From an uncultured Desulfobacter sp. (GTDB taxonomy: Bacteria > Desulfobacterota > Desulfobacteria > Desulfobacterales > Desulfobacteraceae), in assembly GCF_963677125.1 (NCBI RefSeq), contig NZ_OY781882.1, positions 5,106,501 to 5,170,500 on the forward strand: a stretch of DNA of 64,000 nt, in the 5' to 3' direction. A program made the position numbers and the translations under genes. The notes beneath the pieces were generated by a model, which worked only from the letters and a program-made list of their open reading frames with translations, did no database searches and was not told the DNA's origin. Positions 35,625-45,526 of this stretch are shown here, piece after piece. How positions within the stretch are numbered: position 1 is the first letter of the stretch; each line of letters begins with the position of its first letter.

Positions 35625-36653
35625 TCAGATTTTTGTTGGAGAAAAGCGAAAACTGCCTTTCAGGTGCGGGACACCTTGGGCCTTGTCCCGCAGTTCAAAC
35701 CGGGCATTTGTTCCCGAAAAAGTGTATCCCAGGGTGATTCGAGCCGGCATGAAAATCGGCAGTTTCAAATTTCCGTCCATACCCGTGAGTGCTGGATAAC
35801 CCGCAGCCTTTTCAAGACTTGCGCCGGCCCGGGCCATGCTCCAGATGCCGTGGGCAATGGGCTGTTTAAAGCCCATGGGCAGGGCTGTCCATGTATAAAG
35901 ATGATGGGGGTTGAAATCCCGGGATACGGCGGCATAGCGCCGGCCGGTGTTGGCCGACACATCAATGATTTCCTTTGCGGGCAGGTGTATGTCCCGGGAC
36001 GGTTGATTTTTTCCCTTTGGTTTCCGGGCGTTTGACCGGGTGAGATAGGTGGCAATGCCATGCCATACCAACTCTTTTTCATCTGATTGTGCAAACGCCT
36101 TTTTTTCAGCATGATCACCGGCTACGGCCGCTTCCATAAGAAACCGGGAGACAATGCCTTTTTCCGTCCGGGTCATATCCAGAATCCGGCAGTAAAGATC
36201 CAGTTTCAGCCCAGGTGACACAGCCTGTGTCAGTTCAAAAGACTGGCCGGTCTGGATCAGTCCCATGGGGCTGATGGGAAAATATGAAGATGATATGAAC
36301 CGCGACATTATGCTGATGAACAGGGACTGAATATACGCTGCCGGCACACCTGATCTGTTTGTATCGTATCCGCACACCTGCTTGAACCTGTTTACCCGAT
36401 CTATATCAATGGCGACTCCGGGATACACCATGCAGATTTTTTTAAGCACCGCATCTTTGGCCAGGGTTGTGGGACGAACCATGGACAGGCTTATCAGTTT
36501 CATAAATACTTTAGGGATTGGGAGCGGGGTATCCATGACAACCACCCGGTCCCGGCCTGCAGGCAAAAACACGGTATTCAGGGGCATGACGTTCATATCC
36601 TGTTTGACGTTAAAGACTCCCCGGCATCCTATCACGTCCGGCAGGCTTGTCAA
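35625..36653 (-). CDS. MaoC-like hotdog dehydratase-family protein
   Basis: The 342-residue protein has a degenerate N-terminal half and a MaoC-type C-terminal half. The latter includes YAAVSRDFNPHHLYTWTA, a recognisable R-hydratase-2-like segment (usual form YA..SGD.NPIH), and QPIAHGIWSMARAGASLE. The Asp and His of the hydratase pair are both visible (RDFNPHH). It probably hydrates or dehydrates an enoyl thioester, or binds one. No fatty-acid genes flank it. Start choice is uncertain; codons before about residue 25 show no conserved motif. Confidence 0.75.
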   Translation of the reverse strand: MTSLPDVIGCRGVFNVKQDMNVMPLNTVFLPAGRDRVVVMDTPLPIPKVFMKLISLSMVRPTTLAKDAVLKKICMVYPGVAIDIDRVNRFKQVCGYDTNRSGVPAAYIQSLFISIMSRFISSSYFPISPMGLIQTGQSFELTQAVSPGLKLDLYCRILDMTRTEKGIVSRFLMEAAVAGDHAEKKAFAQSDEKELVWHGIATYLTRSNARKPKGKNQPSRDIHLPAKEIIDVSANTGRRYAAVSRDFNPHHLYTWTALPMGFKQPIAHGIWSMARAGASLEKAAGYPALTGMDGNLKLPIFMPARITLGYTFSGTNARFELRDKAQGVPHLKGSFRFSPTKI

Positions 36654-36807
36654 TATACTGGTTCAGGCGCTAAAAAGTCGGGTTTCGGCTGGATTAAAAA
36701 TTGTATTTTTTTTATGAGCGCCTAACTTTAACATTGACCCGGCATGGTTAAGGGTATAGAAGCAGACCGGTGGTTCAAAATGAGCATGTCAAATCCAAGG
36801 AGACTTC

Positions 36808-39800
36808 ATGGAAACCAGCATCAAAAATTCAGTTTCACCAGGTACTTATATCATTAAGCAAGCCAAACTCGTTAACCTTAACCCAAGTCTTTTGTATGAA
36901 GCGGTCATTGATCTCTCCGCCCAGGGATTGATCACTGCCGACTGCATTAACCGGGCAGCCGGTATCCTGTTGTATGATTTGGGCCTGCATCCCTATTTTT
37001 TTGAAACCATTACCAAGGATTTATTAACCAATATATTGTCCTCCATTGCCAAAGGGCTCAGGGTCAGAGACGACTGTGTTGATCTGTTTCCCTGGGTGGC
37101 GGATATTGATTTTTCTCTTTGGGAAAACAAGCATGCCCCGCGGGTGCGTATTGCCACCGCCGAAACCCGGCATGCCATGGAATCCATGCTGGACAGCCAG
37201 TTGGTGGGGCACCGCAGGGAATACTATTATAATCCGGAAAAAGAGTACTACACCTATGTGTTCTGGGCCGAAACCGTTCTAGATATGCCGGCCGATAAGC
37301 TGTCCGGATCTCGTTTCCTTTTTGACCTGGACAGAAAATATGACCAGACCCCCCGACTAACCCGCAACCGTTACGAAATGTTTCTGGAAACCGTGGAAAG
37401 TGAGGTGACCCCGGTAATCGAGATGTTTCCCCTGGCCGATACGGCCGAAACCCGGTTCATGTTTAATTCTGATTTTGAAAAGCCCCAGATGGCGTTGTTG
37501 CGCAGGTTATTTTCAGACCATGGCCTGACCATCACCCGGGCATACTGGGAGCCCTACCGCACCAAAGCAGGGGTGCCCTCGTCCATCTGCTCTCTTTATG
37601 TTACCGGCGATTTGTCCGGAAGCCTGGAAGAGGTGATTATTGATGATCTGCGGGCATTTTTAAGTTTCAGGGTTTCAGAAATCATTCGCCTTTACGTGGA
37701 TGGGCGCTTAAGTTTCAGGCAGATGCTTTTTGCCGGAAATGCCGTGGATTTTACCCATATGTTTATTTATAAGGAACGGGGTACGCACGGTGACAAAGAG
37801 ATCATGGACAGCCTGGAAAATGCCGATCACAAGGCGGCCTTTGCGTCCAGGGTTCACGAATCCAACAAGTTTACCTATGTGTCACGCAAAATTATGGAGA
37901 CCGTCTGCGCCCATCCTGACCTGGTGAAGTTGCTGTTTAAGCTGTTTGACGACAGGTTCAATCCTGCAGGTCCCTGTGATTGCGATGAGGAAAAATTGAA
38001 CAGTGCCCGGGCCGGGTTTGAGCAGACCCTGGCTGTGAGATTCATGGACAACCCCTTGGGTCGGGATATTTTTTCTTTCATGTTTAAATTTATCTGCGCC
38101 ACACTTAAAACCAATTTTTATAAATCAAAGAAGCGCTCCTTTGCGTTCAGGATGGACAACCGGATTCTGGATCCCCTGGTCTTTGAGCAGTTTGTGTTCG
38201 GTGTTTTTTATGTTAACGGCCATTATGCCGGCGGCACCCATCTTAGGGCTGATGACATTGCCAGGGGCGGACTTCGCATGATCCGGGTTACCCCGGGCAA
38301 TCATGCCCTGGAGCTGGACAATGCCGTGATGCTCAATTATGCGTTAGGGCCCAAGGCCCAGCGCCTGAAACACAAGGATATCTGCGAAAGCGGATCCAAA
38401 GGGGTGGTGGTTCCCCATCCCTTGTATGCCTCCTACAGCATGCAGGCCCTGTATGATTACACCGACGGCATCATGGATCTTATGCTGCCTGATGTTGACG
38501 TGGTGGATCTTTATAAAAAACCGGAGATGATCTTCTTTGGTCCGGATGAAGGCACCGCACCATTGATGGATAAGGTGGCGCTGCGGGCAAAGGACCGGGG
38601 ATATGATTACTGGCGCACCATTACCACGGGTAAAAGTTTCGGCATCCCCCATGACACCTATGGCATCCTTGACAACGGAGACGTGTTCGGGTTGCTGGCC
38701 CATGACGAAGATTCAACGGAACTTGCCGTTAACGGAAAAACCGAAATGATTGCCTCGGACATGGGTGATATCTGGCAGCGTATCGGCAACAGGATTACGG
38801 TCAGCGGCATGACCACCACCTCGGTCATGGGGGCTTTTCGTACCATGATAGATCACTACGGGGTCCAAGAGGCGGAGTTAAATCTGATGATGACCGGCGG
38901 TCCGGACGGTGACCTGGGTGCCAATGAGATTCAGTGTTACAAAGGCAAAATTTGCCTGATTATTGACGGCGGATCTATTTTATTTGATCCGGACGGTCTG
39001 GACCGGCAGGCATTGACGCAAATCGCTTTCATGCGCCATACCGCTCCCAGGGTAAATTCTTTGGGGTTTCCTGCGGAAAAGCTTGGGCCCAAAGGCTTTA
39101 TGGTGCCCCTGAAAGGTAAGGATATTACCCTGCCCGACGGCACCCTGGTGGCGGACGGGGCCGTATTCCATCGAAATTTTTTGACGGATCCGGCTAACCG
39201 TAAATATATTGAACAGGCAAATATTCAGGCTTTTATTCCCTGTGGCGGGTTCAAGGATACCATCAAACGGGACAATGTCCGGGCCTTTACCGAAAATTTT
39301 GCCGAGTTAAGATTCATCGTGGAAGGGGCCAATGTCTTTTTTGACGATGCCGCCCGGCGCTTTATTGCCTCATCCACGGGTATCAAACAGATAAAAGATA
39401 GCTCTGCTAATAAAGGCGGGGTGTTCTCCTCTGCCGTGGCCGAGGTGCTTACTGCGTTTTTGCTGGAAGATGATTACGAAGAGCGCCTCCTGGAACATGT
39501 GGAGACCCGTTGGGCGTTAATCCGGGATATCATGGATCTTGTGGCCGCCTATGCACAGGCTGAAACCTCCATGCTCATCCGTATCCACGAATCAGATCCC
39601 AGCGTGCCGCTGTTTGTTCTGTCCGAGAAGACCAGCGAAGAGATTTTCGCTTTTCAAAGGGTGGTGGCCGATAATATCGATGAGATTGCGAGCGATGAAG
39701 ATTTTTTATGGAAGGTGCTCAAAACCTATATCCCCAAAGTACTGGCCCAAGGTATGGGCAAAGATGCCGTTTTGCAGATCATGAATGCGGAAAAGCTCAA

Positions 39801-39942
39801 ATCTTACCGAAATGCGATCATTACTAAAAAAATTGCTTCCATGGCATTCTATCGCCATGGTACAAATTGGGAAGCATATGTTCAAAAGGCAGTTGGCGAT
39901 TTTGCAGGTGCCATGGCGGATCTTTTCAACGACGGAAAATAA
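36808..39942 (+). CDS. Large NAD-type glutamate dehydrogenase
   Basis: This 1044-residue enzyme belongs to the large (about 115 kDa) GDH class. The N-terminal 440 residues form a regulatory region without simple motifs. The catalytic part begins near 450 with GGTHLRADDIARGGLRMIRV (substrate-binding Arg/Gly region), followed by GSKGVVVPH, FFGPDEGTAPLMDKVALRA, GKSFGIPHDTYG, the dinucleotide-fold MTGGPDGDLGANEI and NVFFDDAARRF. It deaminates glutamate to 2-oxoglutarate with NAD as the likely cofactor. AAGGAG lies 6 nt before the ATG. It is followed directly by a small NADP-type GDH. Confidence 0.92.
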   Translation: METSIKNSVSPGTYIIKQAKLVNLNPSLLYEAVIDLSAQGLITADCINRAAGILLYDLGLHPYFFETITKDLLTNILSSIAKGLRVRDDCVDLFPWVADIDFSLWENKHAPRVRIATAETRHAMESMLDSQLVGHRREYYYNPEKEYYTYVFWAETVLDMPADKLSGSRFLFDLDRKYDQTPRLTRNRYEMFLETVESEVTPVIEMFPLADTAETRFMFNSDFEKPQMALLRRLFSDHGLTITRAYWEPYRTKAGVPSSICSLYVTGDLSGSLEEVIIDDLRAFLSFRVSEIIRLYVDGRLSFRQMLFAGNAVDFTHMFIYKERGTHGDKEIMDSLENADHKAAFASRVHESNKFTYVSRKIMETVCAHPDLVKLLFKLFDDRFNPAGPCDCDEEKLNSARAGFEQTLAVRFMDNPLGRDIFSFMFKFICATLKTNFYKSKKRSFAFRMDNRILDPLVFEQFVFGVFYVNGHYAGGTHLRADDIARGGLRMIRVTPGNHALELDNAVMLNYALGPKAQRLKHKDICESGSKGVVVPHPLYASYSMQALYDYTDGIMDLMLPDVDVVDLYKKPEMIFFGPDEGTAPLMDKVALRAKDRGYDYWRTITTGKSFGIPHDTYGILDNGDVFGLLAHDEDSTELAVNGKTEMIASDMGDIWQRIGNRITVSGMTTTSVMGAFRTMIDHYGVQEAELNLMMTGGPDGDLGANEIQCYKGKICLIIDGGSILFDPDGLDRQALTQIAFMRHTAPRVNSLGFPAEKLGPKGFMVPLKGKDITLPDGTLVADGAVFHRNFLTDPANRKYIEQANIQAFIPCGGFKDTIKRDNVRAFTENFAELRFIVEGANVFFDDAARRFIASSTGIKQIKDSSANKGGVFSSAVAEVLTAFLLEDDYEERLLEHVETRWALIRDIMDLVAAYAQAETSMLIRIHESDPSVPLFVLSEKTSEEIFAFQRVVADNIDEIASDEDFLWKVLKTYIPKVLAQGMGKDAVLQIMNAEKLKSYRNAIITKKIASMAFYRHGTNWEAYVQKAVGDFAGAMADLFNDGK

Positions 39943-39955
39943 TTATTGTTTGAAA

Positions 39956-39997
39956 GCAAAGTTACCCATCTATGGTGTTGCACATGGGTAACTTTGC
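39956..39997 (+). promoter_or_regulatory. Perfect 14-bp hairpin between the two glutamate dehydrogenase genes
   Basis: GCAAAGTTACCCAT (39956-39969) and ATGGGTAACTTTGC (39984-39997) are exact reverse complements with a 14-nt loop. There is no following T run, so it is not a classical terminator. It lies 13 bp after the stop of the large GDH and 83 bp before the small GDH, and may stabilise or separate the two transcripts. Confidence 0.6.
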
Positions 39998-40080
39998 GGG
40001 CATACGCCCCGTTTACTAATCGTCCAAACAATAGTGTTCCGTTCAGACACTAGTTACCCTTAAAACAGGAGGCGATGTAT

Positions 40081-41430
40081 ATGGGAACCATAATGGATAT
40101 TGTCAGCGGTAGAGACCCCTATGAAAAAGAGTTTCACCAGGCGGTTTTCGAGGTGATGGGATCCGTAAAACCGGTGCTTGATAAAAATCCGGAATACCGG
40201 CATGCAGGCATCATGGAGCGCATTGTGGAGCCTGATCGTGTGATTCAGTTCCGGGTGCCCTGGGTGGATGACCAGGCGCAGGTGCAGGTGAACAGAGGGT
40301 TTCGCATTCAGATGAATTCCGCCATCGGTCCTTACAAGGGGGGCTTAAGATTTCATCCGTCCGTGAATCTGTCCATTTTGAAATTCCTTGCCTTTGAGCA
40401 GGTTTTTAAAAATGCTTTGACCACGCTTCCCATGGGCGGCGGCAAAGGCGGGTCCGACTTTGACCCCAAGGGGAAATCCGATTTTGAGGTGATGCGCTTT
40501 TGTCAGAGTTTTATGACGGAATTGTTTCGCCATATCGGACATAACACGGATGTGCCGGCAGGTGATATCGGGGTGGGTGCCCGGGAGATCGGCTATCTTT
40601 TCGGCATGTATAAAAAATTACAAAATGAGTTCTCGGGTGTACTTACCGGCAAGGCACTGAACTGGGGCGGTTCGCTGATCCGGCCAGAGGCCACAGGCTA
40701 CGGCTCTGTTTTTTTTGCCGATGAGATGCTGGGCACCCGCAATGACAGTTTGAAAAATAAAGTCTGCCTGGTGTCTGGTGCAGGTAACGTGGCCCAGTAT
40801 ACCACGCAAAAGATCAACCAGCTGGGTGGGAAGGTGGTGACCCTGTCCGATTCCACGGGCTATATCTATGACGAGGAAGGGATCGATGAAAGTCGCCTGC
40901 AATGGGTGATGTATCTTAAAAATGTTAAGCGGGCACGTATCAAGGAGTACATTGAAAAATACCCCAAGGCCCAGTACACGGCCATTGATGCGACCCAGGA
41001 CCACAATCCGCTGTGGAATCATAAAGCCGATTGCGCATTTCCTTCGGCCACCCAGAATGAGATCAATGTAAAGGATGCCCGGAATTTGGTGAACAACGGG
41101 GTGTACCTTGTGTGCGAGGGGGCCAATATGCCCTCAACCCCCGAGGCCATTGACATCTTCTTGGATAACAAGTTGCTTTATGCGCCGGGCAAGGCATCCA
41201 ATGCCGGCGGGGTGGCTGTATCCGGCCTTGAGATGTCCCAGAACTCCATGCGCATTAAATGGTCCAGAGATGAGGTTGAAGCCAAGCTTAAAGGCATCAT
41301 GCAAAGCATCCACCACGCCTGTCTGGATGCAGCTGAAGAGTACGGGACCCCCGGCAATTACATGAACGGAGCCAATATCGCTGGGTTTGTCAAAGTCGCG
41401 GACGCCATGATGGATCAGGGTATTGTTTGA
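40081..41430 (+). CDS. gdhA: Glutamate dehydrogenase, hexameric (probably NADP-specific)
   Basis: The 449-residue protein has the normal length for the family. It contains FRVPWVDD, NRGFRIQMNSAIGPYKGGLRFHPSV, PMGGGKGGSDFDPKG with the catalytic Lys, NTDVPAGDIGVGAREIGYLFG, VSGAGNVAQYT (dinucleotide fold) and CEGANMPSTPEA. It aminates 2-oxoglutarate to glutamate. I chose the ATG at 40081 because AGGAGG lies 8 nt upstream, while the ATG at 40075 leaves only 2 nt. Paired with the large GDH, one enzyme may serve synthesis and the other breakdown of glutamate. Confidence 0.97.
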   Translation: MGTIMDIVSGRDPYEKEFHQAVFEVMGSVKPVLDKNPEYRHAGIMERIVEPDRVIQFRVPWVDDQAQVQVNRGFRIQMNSAIGPYKGGLRFHPSVNLSILKFLAFEQVFKNALTTLPMGGGKGGSDFDPKGKSDFEVMRFCQSFMTELFRHIGHNTDVPAGDIGVGAREIGYLFGMYKKLQNEFSGVLTGKALNWGGSLIRPEATGYGSVFFADEMLGTRNDSLKNKVCLVSGAGNVAQYTTQKINQLGGKVVTLSDSTGYIYDEEGIDESRLQWVMYLKNVKRARIKEYIEKYPKAQYTAIDATQDHNPLWNHKADCAFPSATQNEINVKDARNLVNNGVYLVCEGANMPSTPEAIDIFLDNKLLYAPGKASNAGGVAVSGLEMSQNSMRIKWSRDEVEAKLKGIMQSIHHACLDAAEEYGTPGNYMNGANIAGFVKVADAMMDQGIV

Positions 41431-41440
41431 TTCCGATTTT

Positions 41441-41465
41441 GAACGGCTCTTTATTTGAGCCGTTC
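41441..41465. other. Short perfect hairpin between convergent genes
   Basis: GAACGGCTC (41441-41449) pairs with GAGCCGTTC (41457-41465) around TTTATTT. It overlaps the stop codon of the minus-strand kinase and follows gdhA by 10 bp. Neither strand has a good T run after the stem, so termination is possible but unproven. Confidence 0.5.
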
Positions 41466-43722
41466 AAACACGATTTAAAACAAATTTTTGTTCCGGCCGG
41501 ATTGCGTCATAGGCCGGGAAAAAAAGCGTGAATGTCGTTCCTCTGTCTAACTGACTATGGACATCTATAAACCCTCTATGTCTTTTGATAATCCCATGGA
41601 CAACCGCTAACCCTATGCCGGTTCCCTTGCCCAATGGTTTTGTTGTATAATATGGTTCAAACACGCGTTCGCGGGTCTTTTCGTCCATTCCAATGCCATT
41701 GTCCTCAACAATTAATTTTGCATATTTGCCCGGGCTTAACGAGGGATGGGGACCGGCAAAACGGTCTTCTATAATTTCATTGCGCAGCGTCACTGTCAGA
41801 ACTCCTCCCTTCTCGGACATGGCATCAATGGCATTCCCACATAAATTGATAATCACCTGGTTGATCTGGGTCCCGTTGCCGAAAACAGGGAAGATGTTTT
41901 CTGAGATGTTTTGTTTAATCAGGATATTGGCCGGTGCTGATGATTGAATCAGCTTCATGGCCCCTTGCACTGTAGATTTTATGTCAGTGCGCTGTAGGGC
42001 GGGGCTGTCCTGCCTGCTGAAGGTTAAAAGCTGTTTTACAACATCTCTGCCCCGTATACCGGCGTCCTCTATTCTCCTGGCGCGCCGCCGGGCCGGACTT
42101 AATTCTGACAGCTCGCGCATATTCATTTCATTATTACCAAGAATGATTGTAAGTATGTTGTTGAACTCATGGGCAATGCCACCGGCAAGACTGCCGATGG
42201 ATTCCATTTTTTGTGACTGGATCAGCTGCTCCTGCAGCTTTCGTTTTTCAGAAAGATCGTCACCGCAACAAAGCACGCCGACAAGTTTTCCGTGGGCATC
42301 CTTGACTGTGTTCGTATGCCAGGCAATATATTTTATTTCCCCGTTTGAGGCGATGATTTTATTTTCGTAATACTCCGGGCCGCTGGTATTGCCGGTAATC
42401 ATCTTTTTGAACGCATTTTTGGCATCATATTGCGCGGATTTAGTCACAAACATGTCAAACCAGTTTTGGCCGATAATATCTTCTTTGATGCATTGCAATA
42501 TGGTGCAGGCCTTTTCATTGACCATATTGACTTTACCGTCAACATCAAGGCTTACGAACATGACTGTTGCCACTTGCAGATATTGTTCAGCTTTTTGTTT
42601 TTGTTTTGCAATTTCTTTTTGGGCCTGCTTGCGCTCTTTAACCTCTGCGGCCAATTTTCGGTTAAATAAAAATAAAATTCCACTGCCGACGGCAAATAAA
42701 GCGATGAAGCCCATTGCACCAAAGAAAATTTGTTTGAACTGTTGATAGTCCAGTGTTTGTTGGGGAGTATATAGAAATCCATCCAGTGAAAAATCGGCCT
42801 CAATCAACCCCAGCTTCTCGTATGTTTGCTTGATGTGTTGCCAGCGGCCCGGATTCATGTGTCCGATTTCAATAAGATCGGGCATCATTATTTTCCTGAT
42901 TTCCCGGGCTTCATACTCAAGATGCGCTTTTGTTTTATTTACCTTGTACTGTCCTGAAAGTAAGTCAATAATCTCCTGGGGATGATCCATGGCATATTCC
43001 CAACCCCCCAGTGAGGCGAGAAGAAATTTTTGCACCCGTTCGGGATGATGTTTAATTTCTTTTTCCGAGGTAAACAGACAATCGCTGTAAAAGTCCACAC
43101 CATAGGCCATGGGAGAAATGACCAGAGGGGCCACACCTTTTTGCTGCATTTGCCAGGGCTCGTTGGTTACATAGGCACTGACTGCGTGGGTCCGCTGTTT
43201 GATAAGATCTTCAATATTATAGGATTGATCAAGCCGCTGGTATTGATCAGAAGATATGCCTTCGTTCAAAAACGCCACCAGAATATCTGCGTCTTTATAC
43301 CCTGGAAGCAACATGACTTTTTTATCGATAAGTCCTTGAATGTTAATGATACCCGAGTCTTTTCTGACCAAAAGAATAGAGGGTGAATGTTGAAAAATAG
43401 GGGCAAGTACGACAAACGGATCTCCGTGTTTACGGTGCAAAAGCAGTTCGGCGCCGGCAACACCATACTGAACACGGCCACCGAGGACTTCTTCTTTGGC
43501 AAATTTACCGACACCGCCTTCAACGAGGGTAACCTCAAGGCCGACCCGACGGTAATAGCCTTTATGAAGCGCTGCATAGTATCCGGCAAACTGGAATTGG
43601 TGTTTCCATGCCAACTGCAAGGCCACTTTGTTTGACGCATCGGCCCCATTACAGCTAAGAATCAACACCAATGTGATGAGGGTGTAAAGAATGGCGCTCT
43701 GGGGTAATTGCAAAAGTCGCAT
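41464..43722 (-). CDS. NMT1/THI5-type binding domain fused to a PAS histidine kinase
   Basis: The 752-residue protein has a signal peptide (1-30). A periplasmic NMT1/THI5-like binding domain of about 30-330 follows (VALQLAWKHQFQFAGYYAAL, LVEGGVGKFA, DPQEIID-like segments). A transmembrane helix at about 345-365 (IFFGAMGFIALFAVGSGILFLF), a coiled coil and one PAS domain come next. HisKA is GGIAHEFNNILTIILGN and HATPase contains DNGIGMDEKTRE and GTGIGLAVVHG. It probably senses a pyrimidine/thiamine-precursor-like or sulfonate-like ligand in the periplasm, as NMT1 domains do. The response regulator is not nearby. Confidence 0.9.
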   Translation of the reverse strand: MRLLQLPQSAILYTLITLVLILSCNGADASNKVALQLAWKHQFQFAGYYAALHKGYYRRVGLEVTLVEGGVGKFAKEEVLGGRVQYGVAGAELLLHRKHGDPFVVLAPIFQHSPSILLVRKDSGIINIQGLIDKKVMLLPGYKDADILVAFLNEGISSDQYQRLDQSYNIEDLIKQRTHAVSAYVTNEPWQMQQKGVAPLVISPMAYGVDFYSDCLFTSEKEIKHHPERVQKFLLASLGGWEYAMDHPQEIIDLLSGQYKVNKTKAHLEYEAREIRKIMMPDLIEIGHMNPGRWQHIKQTYEKLGLIEADFSLDGFLYTPQQTLDYQQFKQIFFGAMGFIALFAVGSGILFLFNRKLAAEVKERKQAQKEIAKQKQKAEQYLQVATVMFVSLDVDGKVNMVNEKACTILQCIKEDIIGQNWFDMFVTKSAQYDAKNAFKKMITGNTSGPEYYENKIIASNGEIKYIAWHTNTVKDAHGKLVGVLCCGDDLSEKRKLQEQLIQSQKMESIGSLAGGIAHEFNNILTIILGNNEMNMRELSELSPARRRARRIEDAGIRGRDVVKQLLTFSRQDSPALQRTDIKSTVQGAMKLIQSSAPANILIKQNISENIFPVFGNGTQINQVIINLCGNAIDAMSEKGGVLTVTLRNEIIEDRFAGPHPSLSPGKYAKLIVEDNGIGMDEKTRERVFEPYYTTKPLGKGTGIGLAVVHGIIKRHRGFIDVHSQLDRGTTFTLFFPAYDAIRPEQKFVLNRV

Positions 43723-43756
43723 AAATTTTTGAATTACTTTTTTGCTTTCGTTGTGG

Positions 43757-43802
43757 CTGAGCCTGGGTGGTGACGGGTCAGGTCAGCCCCTGGCCATGGC
43801 TA
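43757..43802 (+). repeat. Dispersed intergenic element, divergent copy
   Basis: TGAGCCTGGGTGGTGACGGG followed by TCAGGTCAGCCCCTGGCCATGGCTAA aligns with the element at 63541-63584, with a few substitutions and one small insertion. It lies about 90 bp beyond the 3' end of the minus-strand gene ending at 43895. Confidence 0.4.
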
Positions 43803-43894
43803 ATATCCGGGAGAATCGTTCATACTCGAATTGTTCATGATATCCCAATGGTTATTTTTTGTCCAAAAAATATTTAACGCTGTCTATCCGGCCA

Positions 43895-45526
43895 TCATGA
43901 ATCCAGCGCCTGTCGGCAGGCAAAGGCAAAATCTTCCGGATAGCATCCTCCGATAAAACGCATCTGGGCTTCGGAAAATGTACCGGGCGCATAAGGAAGA
44001 CGCGGAATAAATGAGTAGACAATATGCTGGCCGGGGACCGGGCTTTTAAACCGGCCTGAAAATTCGACACTGGTAACCATCTGGGCACCCAAGGCCTCCT
44101 GGGCCTGGATGGCGATGCGGATGCCGGTGTCCAGGGCATTACGGGTTGCGGTGTCTGCCGCAAGCACATGGGGGCAAGGGGCTTTGGTCATGAGCATCAG
44201 TTCCCATTCGCTGACCTGGGCCTTGGGGGCAAACAGCATGACCTTTTCATTTTCCCATACCACCAGGTCGTTGGGGCCGTCCGGGTTCATGTCCGTCCGT
44301 TGATTGTTTTCAACAGCTTTGATAAAGGCTGAAAAAAAATTTGTGCCGTGGGCTGCTTTGTAATCCTGGATAAAGTCGCTTATCAAGTCGCCACAGGCAA
44401 AGCAAGGGTAGGGAGTGCCGTTATTGTCCGGAATGCTTTCCGGGATCATGGCGTTTTGCTGGTGGATCATTTGGTGGGAGGCGTGCAGTCTGTGGCCGGA
44501 TTGGGCAAATCCGAATCCGAAATTCCATCCCCATAACGCGCCTGTGAAAAATGGCGAATCGTTGTCCAATGAGCTGTGGTCACTTGATGACAGGGCCTCC
44601 AGAGCTTTTATGCGCAATGCCTCAAGTTCATCCGGGGACAGGGCGCGGCCTGTTGCCGGCAGCGTTATGCCAAGCATCTGGGCAAGACGTACATAGATGC
44701 GCTGGTAATACAGATGCCGGATACCTGACATGTCAGACGGGGTCAGGTCATTGGCCCGGTAACGGATTTGGTCATTGGCCATATTACTGGCATAATGTCC
44801 CCAGGGGATATATGAGTTGGCCCGCATATATTCAAAAACATGCGTGTCCTCCCGGCTTTCCCCCACAATGGGGCTGTTCCCCTGTATGCCGGGTTTAAGT
44901 ACCATGACCTCTTTATAGGCATCGGGAAGAGCGGGGTTGTTGCCCAGTACATCATAAAGGTCGTGGTCGTGGACGATCGGGAAGTGTCTGCCTTGATCTG
45001 TTTTTTTAAAGGCAACACCTGTGGGCGGATGGTCTTTGCCGTTATCAAACACAAAGTCGCAGGCACAACCTGCAAGGACACATAGTTCCGCCGGATCTGT
45101 GGATGCCTGTGCCAGGGCCAGTTTCAGGGGGCGGGGAAGCCGTTCCAATACCTGGCGAACTGAGCTTTTGGGTACGTCCTCGTCCTTTTGCCATTGTTCC
45201 AGGCAAGCGGTCAATGAACAGTCGGGACGCAAGGCAAGTCCTATGGTATCCGGCCGTTCTGCCTTGCGGTCCGCCCAGGCTGAATTGATAAAGGTGCTTC
45301 CCCTGAAAGGAAATGCATTGGCGATTTCATAGATCCGGTCTGCTGCGTTCACGCGAACCTGTCCCTGGGGAAAATTGGACTGATTTTCCACGGGCTTGCC
45401 GTCGGGCAGCCGGCCAAGTACCTCTTTAATGGTATTATGCCTGAAATTATCCACAGCAAATTTGGGCGCGTGGATTCCCACCACAAACTGTCCCTGGGGG
45501 CTGACACAGGTCCTGGGCAATTTCAT
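43895..45526 (-). CDS. Unknown protein with HIT/GalT-like histidine motif
   Basis: The 543-residue cytosolic protein has no signal peptide. The C-terminal half has SGHRLHASHQMIHQQNAM, PYPCFACGDLISDF and WENEKVMLFAPKAQVSEWELM, a pattern like the HIT-fold hexose-phosphate uridylyltransferases; the family cannot be fixed by eye. The N-terminal half contains FPFRGSTFINSAWADRK and CVLAGCACDFVFDNGKDHPPTG. It starts immediately after the cupin stop (TAGATG), so the two are translated together. It is last in the operon with galT, moxR, DUF58 and transglutaminase genes. A nucleotidyl or phosphate transferase role is inference. Confidence 0.6.
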   Translation of the reverse strand: MKLPRTCVSPQGQFVVGIHAPKFAVDNFRHNTIKEVLGRLPDGKPVENQSNFPQGQVRVNAADRIYEIANAFPFRGSTFINSAWADRKAERPDTIGLALRPDCSLTACLEQWQKDEDVPKSSVRQVLERLPRPLKLALAQASTDPAELCVLAGCACDFVFDNGKDHPPTGVAFKKTDQGRHFPIVHDHDLYDVLGNNPALPDAYKEVMVLKPGIQGNSPIVGESREDTHVFEYMRANSYIPWGHYASNMANDQIRYRANDLTPSDMSGIRHLYYQRIYVRLAQMLGITLPATGRALSPDELEALRIKALEALSSSDHSSLDNDSPFFTGALWGWNFGFGFAQSGHRLHASHQMIHQQNAMIPESIPDNNGTPYPCFACGDLISDFIQDYKAAHGTNFFSAFIKAVENNQRTDMNPDGPNDLVVWENEKVMLFAPKAQVSEWELMLMTKAPCPHVLAADTATRNALDTGIRIAIQAQEALGAQMVTSVEFSGRFKSPVPGQHIVYSFIPRLPYAPGTFSEAQMRFIGGCYPEDFAFACRQALDS

